From: Planktosalinus sp964469175
Lineage (GTDB): Bacteria; Bacteroidota; Bacteroidia; Flavobacteriales; Flavobacteriaceae
Length of the DNA stretch: 64,000 nucleotides
Reading direction: 5' to 3'
NCBI GenBank assembly: GCA_964469175.1
Contig: CAYXXY010000001.1
Span: 62,001-126,000 of the forward strand
The notes under the pieces were generated by a model. It worked only from the letters and a program-made list of their open reading frames with translations. It made no database searches and was not told the origin of the DNA. Each line of letters starts with the position of its first letter. The first letter of the stretch is position 1. Below are positions 54,946 through 63,331 of this stretch, piece after piece. The position numbers were made by a program, and so were the translations under genes.

Positions 54946-55408
54946 AATAGAACGTAAATTTTTAGTCAATTCTGAAACATTTAAAAAAGAGGCATTTAAG
55001 CAAATCCGTATAGTGCAAGGCTTCCTCAACACCCACCCTGAAAGAACCGTGAGGGTGCGCATCAAAGGAAACCAAGGTTTTTTAACCGTGAAAGGAATTT
55101 CCAACAAAGCAGGAACCATCAGAACAGAATGGGAAACAGAAATTTCAGTTGCTGATGCTGAAGCCTTATTGCTATTGTGTGAACCCGGTGCCATTGAAAA
55201 GACCCGATATGAAATAAAGGCAGGAAACCATACTTTTGAAGTTGATGTCTTTTTAGGTGAAAATGAGGGATTGATTGTCGCAGAAGTCGAGTTAAATTCA
55301 GAAGATGAGGCATTTGAAAAACCGGTTTGGCTGGGAAAAGAAGTCACCGGAGAGGTAAAATATTACAATTCGCAATTGAGTTTAAACCCTTTTAAAAACT
55401 GGAAGTGA
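54938..55408 (+). CDS. CYTH-domain protein
   Basis: A 156-aa protein starting at MLEIERKFLV, which is the ExExK motif of the CYTH (adenylate cyclase/thiamine triphosphatase) superfamily; further conserved basic and acidic strands are TVRVRIKGNQGFLTVKG and FEVDVFLGENEGLIVAEVEL. The fold hydrolyses or binds triphosphates with a metal. Length and motifs fit the small bacterial CYTH group. Overlap with the previous gene suggests co-translation. Confidence 0.9.
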   Translation: MLEIERKFLVNSETFKKEAFKQIRIVQGFLNTHPERTVRVRIKGNQGFLTVKGISNKAGTIRTEWETEISVADAEALLLLCEPGAIEKTRYEIKAGNHTFEVDVFLGENEGLIVAEVELNSEDEAFEKPVWLGKEVTGEVKYYNSQLSLNPFKNWK

Positions 55409-55420
55409 TTCTAACATTTT

Positions 55421-55453
55421 AGACCAGTCAGGCTTTAAAAACCTGATAGGTCT
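55421..55453 (+). terminator. imperfect hairpin downstream of the CYTH gene
   Basis: Arms AGACCAGTCAGG (55421-55432) and CCTGATAGGTCT (55442-55453), with one A-A mismatch and one G-U pair, loop CTTTAAAAA. There is no U-tract. It could be a terminator or REP-like palindrome. Confidence 0.45.
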
Positions 55454-55479
55454 GGCTTTAAACCAAAACACTATTCATT

Positions 55480-55974
55480 ATGAAATCTCTAATCTGTCTT
55501 TTTACAATAGCATTACTTGTCTCTTGCAAAGAAAAGCACCACAAAGATTTTCCAGCTCATGCGCATTCTCATCAGGAAGAAGCTCCATCTATTTCGGAAA
55601 TTAAAAAGCATCTTATTGAGGATGGCTTTCAAATTTTTGAAGTTATCGACCCTGAAACAAAGGACACCTTGATTATGCAAAAGTATTTTATGGCATTTTT
55701 AAAATTGGGCGAAAACCGTATGCAATCAAAAACCGAAGCAGACAGCCTTCAAAAACTGCATTTGGAACATTTGGGCAGAATGTATAATGAGGGATTTGCA
55801 GACATTTCAGGTCCTTTTGGTGATGATGGGGAAACACGCGGAATCACCATTTACAATGTCCCCACACTACAAATTGCCGATAGCCTGGCAAATCTTGACC
55901 CTATGGTACAGGCAGGAAGATTGGCAGTAGAAATTAGACCCTGGTGGGCTGCAAAGGGATTTAAGTTGCGTTAA
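55480..55974 (+). CDS. YciI-like lipoprotein
   Basis: A 164-aa protein with lipobox ALLVSC (Cys near residue 16) and a His-rich linker (HHKDFPAHAHSHQEE). The C-terminal domain looks like the YciI dimeric alpha/beta fold: KYFMAFLKLG near residue 67, FADISGPFGDDGETRGITIYNV near 106 and DPMVQAGRLAVEIRPWWAAKG. YciI relatives are small ligand-binding or hydrolytic proteins. Its export as a lipoprotein is unusual. It ends 4 bp inside the convergent monooxygenase-like gene. Confidence 0.75.
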   Translation: MKSLICLFTIALLVSCKEKHHKDFPAHAHSHQEEAPSISEIKKHLIEDGFQIFEVIDPETKDTLIMQKYFMAFLKLGENRMQSKTEADSLQKLHLEHLGRMYNEGFADISGPFGDDGETRGITIYNVPTLQIADSLANLDPMVQAGRLAVEIRPWWAAKGFKLR

Positions 55975-56291
55975 ACATCTTTTTGTCCAAAAGAATATTC
56001 CCTTTCAACTTTACAAATTTTTACATCATACCATTTATACCAATCTCTTCTTCCTTTTTGCTGAGCGATGAGGTGTTCACTGTTTTTTTTCCAATTGGCG
56101 ATGGCTTCCGGGCTTTCCCAATAGCTTACCGTTATTCCAATTTCGTTTCGGGCGGTTTCAATACCCATAAAACCGGGTTGTTTCTTGGCGAGTTCTTCCA
56201 TTCTGGTAGCCATTTCGGTATAGCCGGTATCGTCTTCATTTTTTAATGAAGTAAATATGACGGTATAATAGGGTTGAAAATTTGTTTTCAT
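55971..56291 (-). CDS. antibiotic biosynthesis monooxygenase-like protein
   Basis: A 106-aa small dimeric alpha/beta barrel protein: YYTVIFTSLKNEDDTGYTEMATRMEELAKKQPGFMGIETARNEIGITVSYWESPEAI is typical of ABM-domain proteins. They oxidise polyaromatic substrates or simply bind heme or other ligands. It overlaps the isoaspartyl peptidase start by 1 bp on the same strand. Specific activity unknown. Confidence 0.85.
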   Translation of the reverse strand: MKTNFQPYYTVIFTSLKNEDDTGYTEMATRMEELAKKQPGFMGIETARNEIGITVSYWESPEAIANWKKNSEHLIAQQKGRRDWYKWYDVKICKVEREYSFGQKDV

Positions 56292-57358
56292 TACTCTTTA
56301 TAAATACCAATTGTTATTTCGCCTTGAGCGTTCATAGAGGCACGGTACATGCCAGCAGTGTTGAATTCTGCTACCATATGTCCGTTTTTATCTATGGCGA
56401 CAATACCGCCATCACCACCCAAAGCCGGAACTTTTTTCTGAATGACTTCGCGGGCAGCTTCTTCAAGCGAAAGTCCTTTGTACTCCATCAAGGCTGATAT
56501 GTCGTGTGCCACAACGGCTCTTATGAAAAACTCGCCCCAGCCTGTTGAAGAAACGGCACAAGTGGCATTGTTTGCATAGGTTCCTGCTCCAATGATGGGG
56601 GCATCGCCAATGCGGTTCCATCGCTTATTGGTCATCCCGCCGGTTGAGGTTCCCGCAGCCAGGTTGCCGTGTTTGTCTAGCGCGGCTGCACCAACGGTTC
56701 CAAATTTTGAATCTTTAATTTCAGGGGTTACAGAAGATGTTTTCCCGTCGTGGTCGAGTGCTGTTCTTTCAGAATCTTTTATGTGTTGTAAAGATCTGAA
56801 ACGGTTTTCGGTAAAGAAATAAGAAGGATCTACCAGTTCAATTCCCTGTTCTGAGGCAAATTGTTCTGCACCTTCACCGCTAAGCATTACGTGAGGAGAG
56901 TCGGTCATTACTTTTATCGCAAGGTCAATGGGGTTTTTGACACGTGTAACCCCACTTATTGCGCCTGCATCCTGAGTGTTTCCCACCATTACAGAAGCAT
57001 CGAGTTCATTGGTTTCATGATGGGTGAAAACAGCTCCTTTCCCTGCATTAAACAAAGGGGAGTCTTCCATTATTTTGATAGTTTCTGCTATCGCTTCAAG
57101 GCTGGTGCCACCATTTTCCAAAATAGTGTAACCGGTTTTGATGGCCATTTCCAACACTTCTTTATATGCAAGTTCCAGAGAATCACTCATATGCTCTTTT
57201 AAAATGGTTCCGGCTCCACCATGAAGTATGATCCCAAATTCATTTTTTTGAGTCATTGTGTGAGAATTTGACGTCTCCTTATCGGAATTACTGCTCATTT
57301 TATCCTTACATGCAATAAAAACCAATAAAATAAATGTTAAAATTTTAATTTTTTTCAT
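56291..57358 (-). CDS. isoaspartyl peptidase/L-asparaginase, lipoprotein
   Basis: A 355-aa NTN hydrolase; autocleavage before Thr221 in SKFGTVGAAALD gives the catalytic Thr, and GTSTGGMTNKRWNRIGDAPIIGAGTYA follows. The N-terminus has a lipobox (LLVFIAC, Cys near residue 17), so it is anchored in the envelope. It hydrolyses isoaspartyl dipeptides and asparagine. Export as a lipoprotein is seen in Bacteroidota. It shares an operon with the monooxygenase-like gene. Confidence 0.9.
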   Translation of the reverse strand: MKKIKILTFILLVFIACKDKMSSNSDKETSNSHTMTQKNEFGIILHGGAGTILKEHMSDSLELAYKEVLEMAIKTGYTILENGGTSLEAIAETIKIMEDSPLFNAGKGAVFTHHETNELDASVMVGNTQDAGAISGVTRVKNPIDLAIKVMTDSPHVMLSGEGAEQFASEQGIELVDPSYFFTENRFRSLQHIKDSERTALDHDGKTSSVTPEIKDSKFGTVGAAALDKHGNLAAGTSTGGMTNKRWNRIGDAPIIGAGTYANNATCAVSSTGWGEFFIRAVVAHDISALMEYKGLSLEEAAREVIQKKVPALGGDGGIVAIDKNGHMVAEFNTAGMYRASMNAQGEITIGIYKE

Positions 57359-57504
57359 AAAAATCTGATTTGTTTTTCAAAGTTAACAATTCTGCATGAA
57401 TACTGATGTTTCCAAATGATAATGTCGTCGAATTTGTAAGAAAAATGTAGTTTAAAATATGATAAAATCCGATGAAATACATAAAAAATAGGATAAAGTG
57501 TAGA

Positions 57505-57530
57505 TTGTGTTGTTTTTTTACTTACATTTG
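57505..57530 (+). promoter_or_regulatory. promoter of the CAP-domain gene
   Basis: TTG at 57505-57507, 15-bp spacer, TACATTTG at 57523-57530. The leader to the ATG is about 55 nt and carries AACTTAACCTAC (57573-57584), shared with the two repeat elements after sod. The rest of the 231-bp divergent gap from 57359 shows nothing else clear. Confidence 0.45.
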
Positions 57531-57589
57531 AAATGTATTAATTCCCAAAGTTAATACAAAATTAAGTACCCAAACTTAACCTACATACT

Positions 57590-58093
57590 ATGAAAACAAA
57601 ACTACGCGGACTATTAGTCCTAACTGTTCTTGTACTTTTTACATCTTGCTCAAAAGATGAAATAGATTCAAAGGATGCTATTAACTATGAAATTGACCTG
57701 AGTATTGTTCTTAAGAATGATGCACAAATGTCAAATGAAATCTTAGACCTAGTAAACGACCACAGGGTGTCCATTGGTTTAAATCCGTTGATTATGGATC
57801 AGGCTTATGCTTCTGCATATGCAGTTGACCATACTGATTACATGATTTCTTTAAGCCAAATTAACCATCATAACTTTCACGTTCGATCTGAAGGATTAAA
57901 AAGCAGAGGTGCTGTTAGGGTAGGTGAAAATGTTGCCTATGGATATAATGATGCAGAATCTGTAGTCAATGGGTGGATAAACAGTCCTGCCCACAGAGAA
58001 AATATCGAAGGCAACTTTACACATAGTGGTTTTGGTGTTTTCCAGAATGAGCAAGGCCGTTACTTTTTCACTCAACTATTCTATTTGAAATAA
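57590..58093 (+). CDS. CAP-domain lipoprotein
   Basis: A 167-aa lipoprotein (LVLFTSC, Cys near residue 20) with a CAP/SCP (PR-1-like) domain: LDLVNDHRVSIGLNPLIMDQAYASAYAVDHTDYM, NHHNFHVRS, GENVAYGY and WINSPAHRENIEGNFTHSGFGV with His residues for metal binding. CAP proteins occur outside cells as adhesins, sterol binders or proteases; bacterial roles are poorly known. The translation start sits just after an AACTTAACCTAC leader. Confidence 0.88.
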   Translation: MKTKLRGLLVLTVLVLFTSCSKDEIDSKDAINYEIDLSIVLKNDAQMSNEILDLVNDHRVSIGLNPLIMDQAYASAYAVDHTDYMISLSQINHHNFHVRSEGLKSRGAVRVGENVAYGYNDAESVVNGWINSPAHRENIEGNFTHSGFGVFQNEQGRYFFTQLFYLK

Positions 58094-58170
58094 AAATACT
58101 TTTTTTGCCCCCAAGTTTTTTGAATAGCGAGATTTCCTGTATTTTTACGTAAACCTTAAAAGTACAGGAA

Positions 58171-58710
58171 ATGGCTATTCAATCTCCTTTTAATCTCAAT
58201 CAGTGGATTGAAGATAACAGAGACCTCCTCAAACCCCCGGTAGGAAATAAAAACCTTTACAAAGAAGCAGGCGACTACATAGTAATGATTGTAGCCGGAC
58301 CCAATGCCCGAAAGGATTATCACTATAACGAAACCGAAGAGCTGTTCTATCAGCTTGAAGGCTCGATTAAAGTGATTATTCAGGAAGATGGGAAACGAAA
58401 AGAAATGGAGCTTCACGCCGGCGATATGTACCTGCATCCCGCCAAAGTGCCGCACTCACCTGCAAGAAGTGCCGGATCAATTGGTCTTGTTATTGAGCGG
58501 AAGCGCGCGGGTAAAGGATATACAGACGGTCTGCTTTGGTTTTGTGACAATTGCAATCACAAAATACACGAAGTCTATTTTGAACTCCACGATGTAGAAA
58601 AAGACTTTTTACCACATTTTAAAACCTTTTACAATTCTAAGGACTTGCGCACTTGTAATAAATGCGGCACCGTGATGGAAACTGACCCGAGGTTTACAAG
58701 TACGGAGTAA
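58171..58710 (+). CDS. 3-hydroxyanthranilate 3,4-dioxygenase
   Basis: A 179-aa cupin dioxygenase. Iron ligands are at the family positions His51, Glu57, His95, and the C-terminal rubredoxin-like site has Cys125, Cys128, Cys162, Cys165. It opens 3-hydroxyanthranilate in tryptophan degradation via kynurenine. It lies 87 bp upstream of an aldehyde dehydrogenase. Match of length and all seven metal ligands makes the identification firm. Confidence 0.94.
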   Translation: MAIQSPFNLNQWIEDNRDLLKPPVGNKNLYKEAGDYIVMIVAGPNARKDYHYNETEELFYQLEGSIKVIIQEDGKRKEMELHAGDMYLHPAKVPHSPARSAGSIGLVIERKRAGKGYTDGLLWFCDNCNHKIHEVYFELHDVEKDFLPHFKTFYNSKDLRTCNKCGTVMETDPRFTSTE

Positions 58711-58796
58711 TAATTTATATGCTAGCTTTTCTTTTCTAAAGGGTGTTAAATTCATACCTTCGCAAAAATTATTTTCTAAAATAAAATTCAAAACAT

Positions 58797-60350
58797 ATGT
58801 CAAAAACAGCTGCTGCCTTTGGTATTTCCGAAGCATTAAAACAACTGGGAATTGAATCAACAAATAAAGGAACTTCTACAGGGAACAACTGGTTTTCTTC
58901 CGGGGAAGAACTGGCTTCATACTCGCCAGTAGATGGTCAATTGATTGCTAAGGTAACAACCACCACCCAAGAAGATTATGAAAAAGCCTTGACTGCTGCT
59001 ACAGAGGCTTTTAAAACCTGGCGCTTGAAACCTGCCCCGCAACGTGGAGAAATAGTGCGTCAATTTGGTGATGAATTGCGTCGTTTGAAAGAACCACTCG
59101 GTAAGCTGGTCTCTTATGAGATGGGAAAATCCTATCAGGAAGGCTTGGGCGAAGTTCAGGAAATGATTGATATCTGTGATTTTGCTGTGGGCCTTTCGCG
59201 ACAGCTTCATGGTTTGACCATGCACAGTGAGCGTCCGGGACACAGAATGTATGAACAATACCATCCACTGGGTGTAGTGGGAATTATCTCTGCTTTTAAC
59301 TTTCCGGTAGCGGTTTGGGCATGGAACACAGCATTGGCCTGGGTATGTGGCGATGTTTGTGTATGGAAACCCAGTGAAAAAACTCCGCTTTGTGGAGTTG
59401 CCTGCCAAATAATTGCAGCAAGAGTATTTAAAAACAATGATTTGCCGGAAGGTATTTCCTGCTTGATTAACGGTGATTACCGCGTGGGCGAAATGATGAC
59501 CACAGACAGACGTGTACCATTAGTTTCAGCCACAGGTTCTACCCGAATGGGAAAAATTGTAGGCAAAACTGTAGCCGAACGACTTGGAAAAACCTTGCTG
59601 GAACTGGGAGGGAACAACGCCATCATCGTAACCCCGGATGCCGATATCAAGATGACCGTTATCGGTGCTGTATTTGGTGCAGTGGGTACTGCAGGACAAC
59701 GCTGTACCTCGACCAGAAGACTCATTATTCACGAATCCATTTATGATAAAGTAAAAGATGCCGTGGTTGCTGCTTATAAGCAATTGCGCATTGGAAATCC
59801 TTTAGATCAAAACAACCATGTGGGGCCACTTATCGATACCGATGCTGTAAAAATGTATCAGGAAGCTTTGGATCGTGTGGTGCAAGAGGGTGGTAAAGTG
59901 ATTGTTGAAGGTGGTGTGTTAAGCGGCGAAGGTTTTGAAAGTGGCTGCTATGTGAAACCTGCTATCGCTGAAGCGAAAAACCATTTTGAAATAGTACAAC
60001 ATGAAACATTTGCACCGGTGTTGTATCTTCTAAAGTATAGCGGCGATGTGCACAATGCTATCGAAATCCAAAACGGAGTCAATCAAGGGTTGTCATCTGC
60101 AATTATGACCAACAACTTGCGAGAGGCAGAAGCCTTTTTATCTCAAGCTGGAAGCGATTGTGGGATTGCCAATGTCAATATTGGAACTTCAGGAGCTGAA
60201 ATTGGTGGTGCCTTTGGCGGTGAAAAAGATACAGGTGGAGGACGCGAGAGCGGAAGTGACGCCTGGAAAATCTACATGAGAAGACAAACAAATACCATCA
60301 ATTATACCACTGAGTTGCCTTTGGCACAAGGGATTAAGTTTGATTTGTAA
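58797..60350 (+). CDS. aldehyde dehydrogenase, ALDH7/antiquitin-like
   Basis: A 517-aa NAD-dependent dehydrogenase: ISAFNFPVAVWAWNTALAWVCGDVCVWKPSEKTPL (residues about 161-195), ELGGNNAIIV near 269 and the catalytic Cys303 in GTAGQRCTSTRR. These features resemble alpha-aminoadipate semialdehyde dehydrogenase (ALDH7). It oxidises a lysine-derived semialdehyde, or, given the dioxygenase upstream, possibly an intermediate of that pathway. A terminator follows. Confidence 0.9.
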   Translation: MSKTAAAFGISEALKQLGIESTNKGTSTGNNWFSSGEELASYSPVDGQLIAKVTTTTQEDYEKALTAATEAFKTWRLKPAPQRGEIVRQFGDELRRLKEPLGKLVSYEMGKSYQEGLGEVQEMIDICDFAVGLSRQLHGLTMHSERPGHRMYEQYHPLGVVGIISAFNFPVAVWAWNTALAWVCGDVCVWKPSEKTPLCGVACQIIAARVFKNNDLPEGISCLINGDYRVGEMMTTDRRVPLVSATGSTRMGKIVGKTVAERLGKTLLELGGNNAIIVTPDADIKMTVIGAVFGAVGTAGQRCTSTRRLIIHESIYDKVKDAVVAAYKQLRIGNPLDQNNHVGPLIDTDAVKMYQEALDRVVQEGGKVIVEGGVLSGEGFESGCYVKPAIAEAKNHFEIVQHETFAPVLYLLKYSGDVHNAIEIQNGVNQGLSSAIMTNNLREAEAFLSQAGSDCGIANVNIGTSGAEIGGAFGGEKDTGGGRESGSDAWKIYMRRQTNTINYTTELPLAQGIKFDL

Positions 60351-60375
60351 ATATTAAACATATCTAATTTGTACT

Positions 60376-60403
60376 AAACCTTCTCATTTTGAGGAGGTTT
60401 TTT
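60376..60403 (+). terminator. intrinsic terminator after the aldehyde dehydrogenase gene
   Basis: Arms AAACCTTCTC (60376-60385) and GAGGAGGTTT (60391-60400) with one G-U pair, loop ATTTT, then T-rich TTTATTTTTA. It is 26 bp after the stop. Confidence 0.8.
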
Positions 60404-60453
60404 ATTTTTATGGTCTTAATTTTGATGTCGATAAATCAACTACTTTTGATTTT

Positions 60454-60816
60454 ATGAAAAAGATATTTTTAATTATTGTTGCACTATGCATCCTAGGATG
60501 CAAAAAAGACGATGGAGTCAATTGCACGATGGAGGCTCGTGCCGGACTAAACATCACCGTAAAAGATGCTGTTACAAATAATTATTTGGGTATAGGGGTA
60601 ACAGTAATTGCAACAGACGGCAATTATTCTGAAACTTTACAATATATGGAGGGCATCATTCCAACCTTTGCCGGGGCCTGGGAAAGGGAAGGGAATTATA
60701 TACTTACTGTTTCTGCTGAAGAGTATGTTACTTATGTTTCTGAAACAATTACAGTGACTTCAGATGAGTGCCATGTGATACCTCAACAAGTGGAAATTGC
60801 TTTGCAACCTGAATAA
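60454..60816 (+). CDS. small lipoprotein with carboxypeptidase-regulatory-like fold
   Basis: A 120-aa lipoprotein (ALCILGC, Cys near residue 16). The mature part (LNITVKDAVTNNYLGIGVTVIATDGNYSETL...GNYILTVSAEEYVTYVSETITVTSDECHVIPQQVEIAL) reads like a single Ig-like/CarboxypepD_reg beta-sandwich. Two Cys in the mature part could pair. Convergent with an outer-membrane gene at 3 bp. Role unknown. Confidence 0.75.
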   Translation: MKKIFLIIVALCILGCKKDDGVNCTMEARAGLNITVKDAVTNNYLGIGVTVIATDGNYSETLQYMEGIIPTFAGAWEREGNYILTVSAEEYVTYVSETITVTSDECHVIPQQVEIALQPE

Positions 60817-60819
60817 GGC

Positions 60820-61380
60820 CTAGAAGCGATATCCCACACCAACCCCACCGTGAAACTCGATGGCTTGAAAGCGGTCTTGCACATCTTCGCTAAAATTTCT
60901 GCCAATACTTCCATATACAGAAACAACAAATGAATTACTGAAATTCCATTTATAACCTGATCCCAACCCGATAATAAAGGAGTTCATATCAGTTTCAACT
61001 TTTTGTTCCTGAGTAACTCCTGGGGCGATTTCAATAGGCAATACTTCTTCAAAATCCCCAAAACGGTATTTAACAAAAGGATTAAAATACAAACCCGAAC
61101 CGGGGTTTTCAGTCCCGAAGTAGTAATTATAACCCACTTTTATACTGTTGGTATTAAACTTTCTTGAGCCTGATTCACTATGAAAATTGATTCGGTCGTT
61201 AATCAGTAATTCTACATCGACAGATTGACTGTAATCAAATAAGAATTCATACCCAATTTCTACTGAGGCAATAGCTATTACATTGGCAATATTGAGTTTG
61301 ATTTCGTTGTTGGGAAACTCTTGCGCGGTTAGATTAAAAGAAAAAACAAATACAACAAACAGTAGGACAATTTTCTTCAT
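60820..61380 (-). CDS. outer-membrane beta-barrel protein
   Basis: A 186-aa protein from the start MKKIVLLFVVFVFSFNLTAQ (signal peptide, cleavage after TAQ); an upstream Met nine residues earlier is rejected because it lengthens the signal. Amphipathic strands end in a barrel-type C-terminus GVGVGYRF. It is a small porin-like barrel of unknown role, resembling OMP_b-brl family members. Confidence 0.78.
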   Translation of the reverse strand: MKKIVLLFVVFVFSFNLTAQEFPNNEIKLNIANVIAIASVEIGYEFLFDYSQSVDVELLINDRINFHSESGSRKFNTNSIKVGYNYYFGTENPGSGLYFNPFVKYRFGDFEEVLPIEIAPGVTQEQKVETDMNSFIIGLGSGYKWNFSNSFVVSVYGSIGRNFSEDVQDRFQAIEFHGGVGVGYRF

Positions 61381-61427
61381 AGGAATTGTTTTTAAAACAG
61401 ATTTCAAAAATAGTTAATTTTAAATAC

Positions 61428-62159
61428 TTAATAGACATTTCTTCCTCTTTCGTCGGGATATAACATCCAGACCGGGTCACTTTGCCAAAATTCTTTACTG
61501 TTGATGTCCAAGACAGTCACCGGTCCCTTGAATGCGGCTCCGGTATCAATGTTCCATACAGATGCGGCATTAACGGGCACTGTTTTCCCGATACGGGTAA
61601 CAGGGGTATGCCCAATATAGATTTCTTCAAAAATTTTTAGACGATCAGGATACAGGGTTTCTTCGGGGGTTAAATTTTTGTCAAGAGCGAGTGCCGTTTC
61701 CCAAAGTGTTCTATCCCAATAAGCGGCAGTGTCATAATATTCATATTGTGGGCCTTTTAGGTTTTGAAATCCCGCGTGTATAAACAGCCTGTTTTCTTTA
61801 TCGATGAAATAGCTTTTAAGATTTTCAAAAAACGGCACATGGTTTTTAATTTCTTTGTCACCCATTTTACTGTAACTCTCAATAGTGGATTGCCCGCCCT
61901 GATGTACCCAAAGTTGAGGTTTTTCGCCTTGAGCGAGCCATTTGTGGCACAAATCGTCGTGATTGCCACGAATAAAAATACATTGATTTTCTTGTGAAAG
62001 CGCAATTAAAAATGCAACGGTTTCTGCACTTTCACTCCATCCATCCACATAATCGCCCAAAAAAATCAATTGGTCCTTAAAGGTTATTTTTGCCCTGTCA
62101 AGTACTTGCTTTAAACCTTTAAATCCGCCATGTATGTCTCCAATTACTAGGGTTCTCAT
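61428..62159 (-). CDS. metallophosphoesterase, Ser/Thr phosphatase-like
   Basis: A 243-aa calcineurin-like phosphoesterase with GDIHGGFKGL near residue 7, LGDYVDGW near 35 and RGNHDDL near 64, all metal-binding blocks, and GHTPVTRIG near 192. It hydrolyses phosphate esters with two metals; diadenosine tetraphosphatase and protein phosphatase are both possible. Ends 20 bp from its neighbour on one side and sits 2 bp after the ATP-binding gene. Confidence 0.88.
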   Translation of the reverse strand: MRTLVIGDIHGGFKGLKQVLDRAKITFKDQLIFLGDYVDGWSESAETVAFLIALSQENQCIFIRGNHDDLCHKWLAQGEKPQLWVHQGGQSTIESYSKMGDKEIKNHVPFFENLKSYFIDKENRLFIHAGFQNLKGPQYEYYDTAAYWDRTLWETALALDKNLTPEETLYPDRLKIFEEIYIGHTPVTRIGKTVPVNAASVWNIDTGAAFKGPVTVLDINSKEFWQSDPVWMLYPDERGRNVY

Positions 62160-62161
62160 TG

Positions 62162-63298
62162 TTAACTGTAATTTACTTTTCTCATAATCCTCATCACTTC
62201 TTTGTAAGAGGAATAGACTTTTTCATTATAATCCTTTATATATGGTTTTGCGTCTTCAAGTTTGGTTTTTGCATCTTCAAAATCGTTGAGGTAACACAAC
62301 AGATAGGTCGCCGGCAGGTTAATCATATCTTTTACTTCACGCGAAGTTAAGGCAATATTTTTTTTTATTTTATCAATAAGGGTATTGTTGCTGTTGTAAA
62401 TATGAAACAAGGTTTTTTTGTCAAATCTCGGTGGCTCAAATATCAGGTTACTGTCAATACTGTAAGAGCCGTTTTCGTTAAAGTTAATGGTTAATTCTTC
62501 CAGTGGGTAATATTTGGCGTCTGAATGCAACCCCAGTTTTACATATTCCACAATTTTAAAATAATCATTGGTATAGTCGATGGTGATTTCATCCAATGCC
62601 GAATAAAATAGCCTAACCTGCTCGTTTATGAGCTCAATATCCACCCTGGAATAAAAGATATTGCTTTTTACCTTTTTAGGAATTCCCGCCCAGCAAACCA
62701 CAAAAACCTCCTTAAACACCTTGTAATGTGCTTCAAGGTCTTTGTGCCTGTTTACAATAAAATCCATCACCCCGTCCAGGGTTAGCTGAATATTGTTTTT
62801 GGCATTAGTTTCAATTTCGGCAACTATTTTTGAGTTGATATCATTTATTTCGATATCAAACACTTTGGGCATAGAGATGCTGCCGTCCCTGAAAAAAACA
62901 CTGCCTCCCCAGTATTTCCAGATATTTTTTTTCAGTGAGGTGATTTTATTATTTGGCCTAATGGTAACCAGGCCCACAACTTTTCCTTCTGGCAAATGCG
63001 GAAAAGGAATGTTTTCATAAGAAATTAATGGGGCATTGTCCAAATAGGCATTGGCCAGATTTTGGATTTTGCTGTCGTCAAAAAAGTCAACACCCAGAAT
63101 TTCATTGGTACTGTCATCAATCCCCACCACAATATAGGAGTTGTTTTTGGGGTTGGAATTACTCAATGCACAAATGTGTTTTAAAAACTTGGCCTTACCC
63201 TCTTTGTTACTGAAATCAAACCGCAACTTTTTGTCATAAAAACTGCACTCATCATTGTGAGCAAGCAAGTTTTTGATAAGTAAGCGTTTGTTAATCAT
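62162..63298 (-). CDS. AlbA_2/Schlafen-like ATP-binding protein
   Basis: A 378-aa soluble protein with an N-terminal AlbA_2-type domain (ECSFYDKKLRF, KAKFLKHICALSNSNPKNNSYIVVGIDD). This domain is found in Schlafen-like and divergent ATP-binding regulators. The C-terminal half is helical without recognised motifs. It is one gene upstream of the phosphoesterase (2 bp), so they may act together. Function is not established. Confidence 0.75.
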   Translation of the reverse strand: MINKRLLIKNLLAHNDECSFYDKKLRFDFSNKEGKAKFLKHICALSNSNPKNNSYIVVGIDDSTNEILGVDFFDDSKIQNLANAYLDNAPLISYENIPFPHLPEGKVVGLVTIRPNNKITSLKKNIWKYWGGSVFFRDGSISMPKVFDIEINDINSKIVAEIETNAKNNIQLTLDGVMDFIVNRHKDLEAHYKVFKEVFVVCWAGIPKKVKSNIFYSRVDIELINEQVRLFYSALDEITIDYTNDYFKIVEYVKLGLHSDAKYYPLEELTINFNENGSYSIDSNLIFEPPRFDKKTLFHIYNSNNTLIDKIKKNIALTSREVKDMINLPATYLLCYLNDFEDAKTKLEDAKPYIKDYNEKVYSSYKEVMRIMRKVNYS

Positions 63299-63331
63299 TA
63301 TAATATTTCTGCGTAGGCGGAAATCTCGTTA

